Shown here piece after piece: positions 55,936-64,000 of a stretch of DNA of 64,000 bases. The stretch covers positions 60,059,840 to 60,123,839 of the forward strand of contig CM051461.1 of assembly GCA_028095005.1 (NCBI GenBank), given 5' to 3'. The notes below the pieces were generated by a model, which was not told the origin of the DNA, did not search any database, and was given only the letters and a program-made list of their open reading frames with translations. The stretch's first letter is position 1. Every line of letters begins with the position of its first letter. This stretch comes from Rhynchospora pubera. Lineage: Eukaryota > Streptophyta > Magnoliopsida > Poales > Cyperaceae. The position numbers were made by a program, and so were the translations under genes.

Positions 55936-56295
55936 GTGTAATTGCCATGTGATGTCCATTTCCATATATATATGCAGGCCAGTTGAGCTATTTAGAGATA
56001 ACTGAGAAATTTTATCTCGCCAGTAAGAGTGTTCTCTAGTCAAGGGTGCTGACATGAAACTGTTCCAAGACCTATCGCTGTTCTCTTTCCAAAAGAATGA
56101 TCCTTCCTGAATCCATTCGAATATTCGATCGCTGGTGAGTTTTGATCTTATTTGCTATAAAAAAATTAAAAGCTTTCCTAGTTTGAATACAAATAAAATT
56201 GTGAAAAAGCAAACTCAACTTCGAATACAATTTACCATTTGGCTTTTAAATGAACTCAATAAAATGTGACATTTTAGTAAAATATTGCCTACACG

Positions 56296-56574
56296 TAGGG
56301 GTGAAAACAGCTACTGTTTTAATCGTTTTTTATTCCATTTCGTCCAAAACGAAACAAAACGGTTAAAGATTTTAGTTATGTTTTAAAAACGAAACGGTTA
56401 ACGCAACACGTAGTCAGTTTCGTCCATGTGTATTTTTGTGGTATTTTCGTGATTTTGATCGTTTCATTCAAAATGAAACGGTTAACGCAAACACGTAGTT
56501 AGTTTCGTGTCCAAAACGAAACAGTTAGCGCAACACCTCATTTTCGTGATCGTTTTAGACGTTATGCACCCCCA
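56296..56574. mobile_element. hAT MITE rich in AAACGGTTAACGC motifs
   Basis: It starts taggggtgaaaacag and ends ttatgcaccccca. 8-base duplications cctacacg (56288-56295) and cctacgcg (56575-56582) differ at one base. Interior motifs (aaacgaaacggttaacgc) match the element at 7943-8201. Confidence 0.8.
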
Positions 56575-57002
56575 CCTACGCGTGGGTTTCATCACCAAAA
56601 TATAATAATAATTATAATTATAATTATATCATTTCAAATTTCTATGGACGTTGGAGATTATATGACTAATTAATCAGTCCGTGGACTTGGTGCTTGTAAA
56701 TATGTAACCTGAGAGTTTCTTTATTTTTGCTATAATTTTTCAAACTGTCAGACACATGAGAAATGAACTTTTATGTGATTATAACGAATTAAATGAAGTG
56801 TTGTGTCATGTGTGACAACAAGTTTTGGCAATTATATGGTAAATTAGTTGGGTCATGTTGTTTACTTTCATACAAACGAAGTCATCATGAACGACCAGTT
56901 CTACGTGATATATAATTATAAATAGACCCTTAAATAAGAAAGCTAATAACAATAAGTATATACTAGCTATTGCATTGCGCTTCGCGCGATGAAAGATGGA
57001 GG

Positions 57003-57165
57003 CTAAATTGTTTTTTCAATTGCTTATTTTTGTAGCAAGAAAATATTAAGCATAAAAAATCATGAATATGATGTATGCAACGTCTAAATTGGTTTTTGCA
57101 TTGTTTATTTTTGTAGCAAGAAAATATTAAGCATAAAAATGATGAAATATGATGCATCCAGCGTC
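57003..57165. repeat. 81-bp tandem duplication
   Basis: ctaaattg, tttatttttgtagcaagaaa and atattaagcataaaaa recur at an 81-base period (57003, 57084). It lies just right of a GC-rich palindromic patch (gcgcttcgcgcg). Confidence 0.85.
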
Positions 57166-57169
57166 TGTG

Positions 57170-60100
57170 CAGCAAATTTGAAATTCAACCATCAAAAAAT
57201 AACCCAACCTCTAAGTAGTAAGTACCAAACCAATGCTTTAGCTAAGCATTACATATATTATAAAAATAACGAAAAGATATGATATCTTCAACTTACTAAC
57301 ACATCATAATTCTATGCTAGGAAAAAAAAGAACATAAACCACCAATTAAAAAATAAACAATAAAGAAATCACTATTAATCTATAATTGACTAACTACTTC
57401 CAAAATATAATGATAATGCGATGTAAGCCACTGTTTTATAAGGAACTGTGAGCAATTTTGGAAGGAAAAGATTGAAGCGGGATCTTTCCTAAGTAATGGT
57501 GATGTAGCTAGCAGGACTCACATAAATAAGAAAAAAAAAACCAAGTAAATTAGAAAAATTGAAAGGAGAAAAAGAGGAGGTTAGTGAGGGTATTTTTTGG
57601 AGCACTATTTCTTGATGAACCTGAAACCTCTCCCACCCAAATTGAAGTAGTTTCCTTATACCATTGCCAAACATCACTATAAAAAAATAATTATTTAATA
57701 TTCAAAACCCACATGAAAGTGAACAACACATACTGTTGCTATGATCACCATATATTTTAATTTTTTTTGACAATATTAGCATGTTTTCTTTTTCAGGCTG
57801 TATCAGAATAATCATGGAATTGTACAGATTAATCCATGTGCAATTTGCGAGACTAATGTGCTTACTATTGCCATGATGCTGGACAATGTACCTGGTTTCA
57901 ATGTCCCTTAAATACTGGAGGGTAAGGTGTGTATAACTAAAAACAAAAGATGAATCTAAGGAAGTGAAACATAAGGAGAAAGACGTACCAATAGAATACG
58001 ATGGTTCAGCCCGAGACATAAGAAAAAGCTCACTCTGCCAATATCTCTTCTTGTATTGCCCCAACTGTATCAGTTTTAGCTCAAATGGGATTTAGGATAC
58101 TTATTATAATTTAATAACAACTCTAATATTTTATTATAATTATATAAAGGCAAGTTTGGCAAGCTTTTGAGGATCATACAAATATGTTACCATATTTACA
58201 AAATCATTGGATATCTTTTCAAAATTTTAAAAAATAAAACCAAGCATAATTTATCTAACCAAGTTGACCCTTGGAAGTTCTCTGACAACTTGATGCCATC
58301 CTCAGTTATTGCTTGACCTGAGAAGTAAAAATGCCATGTAATATGTTCAAGTAGGAATTAAGATTTCAAGTTACATGTTCAAGTAAATAATAATAGAATA
58401 TCTGGATTTTTCTAATAAAATGGGCGGTTTATGGCGTTCTGCCTGAGTTTTAAGGGTTTTGTTCTTTGTACACCGTGACCTCCCTTCCGCTATACATAGG
58501 CTGATCTAGCACAAAAGTTTCCATCCTCCGTTGCTCAGCGCCGAAAGAGGAAAAAGGAAAAGAGAAAAGAATTGGACAGAACAAGGAAGAATGCTGTAGA
58601 AGAGGTACGAAGGAACCTTTGAGAAAGGGTGAAAGATAGAAAAGACAAAGGTTCCAGATTCAATCCATCAACAGTAACGCAACTGTTAAGATTTGAGTTT
58701 TTTGTACAGTGATTGGAAGGTTTGAAATTGAAATACTTATAATGGTTCCTAGAAATTTACACAATTTCTTTGGTAAGAAAAGAAGCTTTGCACCACTGTA
58801 ACATGAAAAAAATTATAAAATTATATGAGACTAATATTATATCAACAAAAATCTTAAACGGCAATCAGGTCAAAGAAGCTCTATCAGCTTTTTTTCCCTT
58901 ATATTTTTTTCCTATTAATCTCGCCGCGCACCATGAATTGAACCCAATTATCTTCCTCTCCTCATTCTCATGATTCAAAACAATCTAATTTTGTTGGCTG
59001 TCATTACCTAAGACAATGGAAAATGGGTAGAGATTTTTAACAGTTTTGTATTCGTGAATTCTTGGCTTGAAAAGATAATGAAATATGTTTCTTTTTGTTT
59101 GAACCTGAATTGTAAATGTGTGTGTGCATCATATTAATGTATAATAATTAGAGGAATGTACCGAAAGATGTGTCACCTGGTTCCATGTAAAAGAACAAAA
59201 CCTAAATTCAAGAAGATTAAATTTAATAAAACTTTCTATGTATGTAGGAATTTAAAATCGAATAACTATAAACTGGAATAATCTGGTATAATACCAGCAC
59301 CTTTTTTGGGTCATTCAGAAATTGGCAATCTAAACCCCAAACAGCCTCTTTTGGGTGATATCATTTGATTTGAGAGCTCATCATTCTGCTATTAAGTCTG
59401 AATTTATGCCATAATCTTGGTCATAATTAAATGTGTCAAGGTAAGAAACTGAATCAATTATTTCTAAGATTTGTGTATTGAACCTACCCTAATCAGATCT
59501 AAATACTCAGAAAAAATTCTGAACAACATGCTTAATATGTCAAATACTCAGCGAGAAACCTCAATTTACAAGATGATTTTAACTAAACCCAAAACAAAGG
59601 TAAACAGTTTACATTTTCATCTGAATTCTCGAAAGCAATGAACTAATGTCAAGTACCAAAATAAGGTGAAAATTTCATGCAATCCTTCATGACAATTCAT
59701 TTAAACTGCTAGCCTAAAATTTTTCGTTCTTTTTGTTAACTTGGTGGAAGGCGACTTAGAAACAATAAGGATTAAGTTTAAAGAGTTTATAGCTTGCATG
59801 TGCAACAGTGCCCCTCAGTATTCAGCTATCCCATAATGTAAGTGTAGCAAATTAATTGTAAGGTACCTGTCAGGTCCTACAGCAGCACAATGCAAAGCAC
59901 AGAGCAATCGTAGCAAAAACCAAAAGCACCAGTATAATCTGGCATGAATGGCAATGCATGAGTAATATACAAGAAGGAGCAGAACAATACCAATCTAGGC
60001 AAAAAAATATAATAGGCAAGAAATATAACAATCTCATTTTTTTTACCTCCCCAAAATACCGTTTTTTCTTCCAAAATAGTGCAGATAACATTTTTTTTTT

Positions 60101-61110
60101 TGCCTCCCAAAACGGAAGCATGGAAATATACGAACAGATCCTGCTTTTTTGTGAAAAATCGGACAGGAACAGTACAGGCACAATACCAGCAATACAGAGG
60201 ACAGAGATCTAAAGCCGTAAAAAAAGAAAAAGAAAATGGTAAGAGGAAAAAAAATACCTGACGATCCAATAGCACCGCAACCTGGCACGAAAGTTCTTCG
60301 ATCTGAAAAAGAAAAGGGAAAAAGTGAGGAACAGAACCGGAGATGGAAACCAAAAGGAACATTTAAAGCACAGCACAGGCGGAAAAAAGAAAGAACTCAC
60401 CACAGAAAGGAAGAACAGAACCAACAGCATGAAAGAATGTAGAGAGAGAGAGAAAAAGAAGGTGCAATGTACCGGAACCAGATAGCAAAATCCAGCCTCT
60501 TCCATAGTGCGCACAAAGCACCACCATCGCTGCCGTACACATCGGAATGAGGAGGAAGTACAGTTACCCCCGTGGCTTCGTGCGGAATGGCAGAAGGGAG
60601 ATTGGATGCAGCACAAAAGAAAAACAGAAGAGAGCCACAAAGGAAAGAGAAGACAAACGCACGAAGCAAACAAAAATACAGCAGCAGAAAAACAGAAGCA
60701 ACGCTCGCCAGTAAGAGAAAGTGGGAACGGATGGACCAGATGAGATCCATCGAATGGGGAACAATAGGCTGAACCGTTGCGATTGTAGATTCACCTACAG
60801 TAATTTCAGGGTTTGAAATTGAGTTACTTATAATAGTATTCATGGTCTAATTAGACTAATTATCACACTTTCAGAATTTTGGAATATAAGTCGCAAATTG
60901 CGAACACATACAGACTGTCTTTATAAATTATAATCGTAGATATTGGAGGATGATCATTTATAATGAAATCACACAAATTTTCGGGATGCTTTGGAAGATG
61001 AGAAGCAATAGAAGATTCGGGAATGACGAGGAGGCGAACTGTTTTTTTTTTTTAATATCTAATTTAGTTTGAGGTATGATGTTCAGCAGATTTATTTTGT
61101 TTTTTCTTGA
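57170..61110. other. Long intergenic stretch, no gene recognised
   Basis: Overlapping minus-strand frames at 59870-60845 are Phe/Ser/Leu-rich, as expected of the complement of GA-rich DNA, and none resembles a family. tttgaaattgaaatacttataatggt (58720-58745) and tttgaaattgagttacttataatag (60812-60836) suggest two related GA-rich blocks. A leader or promoter relic is possible. No function is assigned. Confidence 0.35.
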
Positions 61111-61118
61111 CAGATGCT

Positions 61119-61338
61119 GTTGTTGTGAAATAAAATGAAAGGTGGAAGAGACAAAGATAAAAAAGAGAGTAAAGTGGTACTCTGTAATTCTTATTCTCAA
61201 TTGTTCAATCTCCAGTATACAACTTACATCCACTATTTATAAGCCAAAAACAAATCTTACAATTAATGCTAAAGATCTCATACAATTAATAGGAATAATG
61301 AAAATGGACAATCAATATATATAATTCCATTTATAACA
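61119..61338 (-). repeat. Copia element 2, 3' LTR
   Basis: On the minus strand a polypurine tract (aacaaaggggaag) precedes tgttataaatgg. The LTR runs about 220 bases to a ttcacaacaaca-type end and contains a TATA-like cttataaatag. The right-hand LTR is outside the window, so borders are approximate. Confidence 0.65.
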
Positions 61339-61499
61339 CTTCCCCTTTGTTCATCTTTCATTATACACTAGTAATATGATACTTCAGGATCAATATTAAT
61401 ATGATACTTCTGGATCATTTATACTGCCTCATTAAAAACCTTACCAAGAAAAACTCATTGGGATAAAAACTTGGATAAGGGAAAAAGAGTACATCGTGT

Positions 61500-64000
61500 A
61501 TAATGCTTTCCCTCATTTTGATATTATTGGACATCCTTCAATCGATGTAGACCTATCTTCTTTCTAAGTTGTTAAAAAATTCTTATTTGCAAAGACTTCG
61601 TGAATAGATCGGCCAAGTTGTTGCATGATTGATTTTTTTATTGAACATCTATTATACCATCCTTTTGTAGATCATGTGCCGAGAAGAACTTCGGTGCAAT
61701 GTGCTTAGTTCGGTCTCCTTTGATATATCCTTCTCTAATTTGTTATATGCAAGCTGCATTATCTTCATATATTGGAGTAGGATTTTCCTTAATGTTTTGA
61801 AGCCCACATTCTTCTTGAATATTTTGAATTATTGATCTCAACGAAACACATTCTCGACTCGCTTCATAGAGAGCAATTAGTTCAGGATGATTTGATGATG
61901 TAGCCGTTAGAGTTTGTTTTGTCGATCGCCATGAAATCGCAGCTCCACTATAAGTAAATATGTATCCTGATTGAGATCGTGCTTTATGCGGGTCTGATAA
62001 ATATCCTGCATCTGCATATCCAACTAGAATAGATTTTATATCCTTTTCATAGTATAGCCCCATATCTCGAGTTCCGCAAAGATAACGAAAAATATCTTTA
62101 ATTCCATTCCAATGTCTTCGGGTTGGTTTGGAACTATATCTTGATAGTAAATTTACAGCAAATGAAACATCAGGTCTGGTATTATTTGCAAGATATAATA
62201 ATGCTCTGATTGCACTTAAGTATGGCACTTCAGGACCAAGTACTTCTTCATCATTTTCTTGGGAGCGAAAAGGATCATTCTCCATATTTAACGATCGTAC
62301 GACCATTGGTATTTTCAAAGGATGAGATTTATCCATATTAAACTTCTTTAGTAATTTTTTCAATATAATTTGACTGATGGATAAATATTTCATTCTTTAA
62401 ATGCTCGATCTGCAGACCGAGACAAAATTTAGTTACACCAAGGTCTTTCATTTCAAACTCCTTTTTCAATAATTTTGCAGTATTTTCAATCTCTTCAGGA
62501 GATCCTATAATGTTTAAATCATCAACATACACTGCAACGATTGCAAAACCAAAATTTTGATTTCTTAATAAAAACACACGGACTAATTGTATTATTCTTA
62601 TATCCTTCTTTTAAAAGATATTCACTAAGTCGATTATACCACATTCGACCTGATTGTTTTAGTCCGTATAAAGATTTTTTTCAATTTTATAGAGTACATT
62701 TCTCTAGGCTTTGATTTATATGCTTCAGGCATATTTAATCCTTCGGGAATTTTCATATATATGTCACTATCAAGTGAACCATATAGATAAGCTGTGACAA
62801 TATCCATAAGTTGCATTTTAAGATTTTCTGTGACTGTGAGACCTATTAAAAATCTGAGAGTTGTCGCATCCACTACAGGTGAATACGTTTCTTCATAATC
62901 GATTCCATATATTTGTGTAAACCCTTGTGCCACTAGCCTTGCTTTATATCTCATGATCTCATTTTTCTCATTTCTTTTAATGACATATACCCATTTGTGA
63001 CCTACAGGGTTAACATGTTTGGGCGTTTGGACTACTGGTCCAAATACTTGTCTTTTATCAAGCGAATTTAATTCAGCTTGTATGGCATCTTTCCATTTAT
63101 GCCAATCATTTCTTTGTCTACATTCTTCTATGGTTTTTGGCACACTATCTTCTCCGCTTATAACATCACTAGCTATAGCGAATGCAAAAACTTCATCAAC
63201 TTGAGTTTTATTCCTATTCAATGTCGTACTATTTTTCACATAATTTATAGAAATTTCATATTCATTTGATACTTCGGATTCTTCTGGAACTTCATCAATC
63301 TCTTCATGGATTTTAGTTTCTTCTAGAACTTTATTAATCTCTTCTAGAGATTTAGTTTCTTCAGGAATTTTGTAAACCTCTTCTGAAGTTGTACCAACTG
63401 CTTTATTCTGCTCTTTTCTTTTTCGTGGATTTATATCCTTAGAACCAATTGGTCTTCTACGTTTTCTACGTTCATGAGATTCATTTGATAATTTTGTAAT
63501 ATCTATTCGAGCAGGTGCATTAATAGCTGGAATATGTGATTTAGTGACTCTTTTTATATCTGTGAATGCATCAGGCAATTCATTTGCAATTCTTTGTAAG
63601 TTTATAAACTTTTGAACTTCAAGTTCACATTGACCGTTTCTAGGATCAAGATAAGACAACGATGAATTCCATGTCACTTGTCTATCCAGATTTTGTTTTT
63701 CTTCCCCTAAATTTGGGAATATTGATTCATTAAAATGGCAATTAGCAAATCTTGCTATGAAAACATCTCATGTTAATGGTTCTAAATATTTGACAATGGA
63801 AGGAGAGTTAAAACCAATATAAATTCCCAACCTTCTTTGAGGTCCCATTTTTGTGCGTTGTGGAGGAGAAATTGGAACATATATTGCACAACCAAATATC
63901 TTTAAATGAGATAAATTTGGTTCTCTTCCGGAGACCAATTGTAACGGGGAATATTTATAATCAGCAGTTGGTCTTAATCTAATTAGTGCTGCAGTATGTA
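61500..64000 (-). pseudogene. Copia 2 pol remnant
   Basis: 63690-64000 encodes the integrase end: FGCAIYVPISPPQRTKMGPQ and RRLGIYIGFNSPSIVKYLEP, with a TGA soon after. 62690-63130 carries the first half of reverse transcriptase: WKDAIQAELNSL, GHKWVYVIKRNEKNEI, RYKARLVAQGFTQIYGIDYE, TYSPVVDATTLRFLIGL. The LYGLKQSG segment and VYVDDLNIIGS (62520 region) are in other frames. 61743-62393 gives RNase H: YLANNTRPDVSFAVNLLSRY, GYADAGYLSDPHKARSQSGY, PIYEDNAACI. A displaced GYIKGDRTKHIAPKFF tail follows. At least three frameshifts and several stops mark it as dead. The basic linker RRKRRRPIGSKDINPRKRK is typical of some Copia lineages. Confidence 0.92.

Larger units (their letters stand above)
61119..64000 (-). 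mobile_element. Copia LTR retrotransposon 2, decayed, runs off the right edge
   Basis: The minus-strand order from 64000 leftwards is integrase end, reverse transcriptase, RNase H, polypurine tract and LTR, the Copia order. The 5' half (gag, protease, integrase core, 5' LTR) lies outside the window. It is much more decayed than Copia 1. Confidence 0.9.

Noticed and set aside
59870..60845. Overlapping minus-strand frames of 100-160 codons, Phe/Ser/Leu-rich
   Set aside because: They are the complement of GA-rich DNA, several frames are open at once, and there is no recognisable domain.

Overview
This window is nuclear DNA of a flowering plant. The evidence is GT-AG introns in a terpene synthase gene, a cytosolic 40S ribosomal protein gene, plant-type Copia, LINE, SINE, CACTA, hAT and foldback MITE elements, and a fragment of plant mitochondrial 26S rRNA sitting in nuclear context. 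The species cannot be named from the sequence. The window is gene-poor, AT-rich and dominated by transposons of many ages.

Layout. 1-6.8 kb holds no recognisable protein gene: a probable nuclear insertion of mitochondrial DNA (about 1.57-3.19 kb) is followed by two degenerate short-motif repeat fields with purine/pyrimidine-rich flanks and two MITEs. 6.88-7.26 kb (minus strand) is an intronless, intact 40S ribosomal protein S20 (uS10) gene with a TATA box. 7.4-23.7 kb is repeats: hAT-like MITEs, a 1.4-kb foldback element with arms of about 270 bp, a small SINE family, a Copia remnant, and foldback MITEs embedded in (TA)n tracts. Two diverged copies of one segment (about 12.3-19.8 kb and 21.8-22.6 kb) lie here.

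24.06-36.66 kb (plus strand) is the main gene: a seven-exon terpene synthase whose exons join in frame to 549 codons. It is most like the TPS-g (linalool/nerolidol synthase-like) group, keeps DDxxD and NSE/DTE, and lacks RRx8W. Its fifth intron contains a complete-ended 8375-bp CACTA (En/Spm) transposon in antisense orientation, with a 3-bp CTT target duplication. That element carries an intact-looking four-exon TNPA/Ptta-type gene, a C-terminally truncated TNPD transposase, a 115-bp tandem repeat, and arrays of a 32-bp palindrome at both ends and also, unusually, in the middle.

36.7-56.6 kb is a second transposon field: a relic exon of an M1 aminopeptidase (APM1-like), four hAT elements (41.5, 43.9, 55.6 and 56.3 kb), two with perfect and two with near-perfect 8-bp target duplications, a 5'-truncated LINE split by one of them, three related Tourist-like MITEs, and another segmental duplication (about 42.9-46.3 and 51.4-55.3 kb). 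A young Copia element (52.4-55.2 kb) there has identical-length 294-bp LTRs that start with TA instead of TG. 57-61 kb has no recognisable gene. 61.1-64 kb (minus strand) is a decayed Copia element running off the right edge.

No operon-like system is present. The most informative arrangement is the CACTA element inside an apparently intact terpene synthase gene, together with several pairs of paralogous segments that act as natural empty-site controls for individual insertions.
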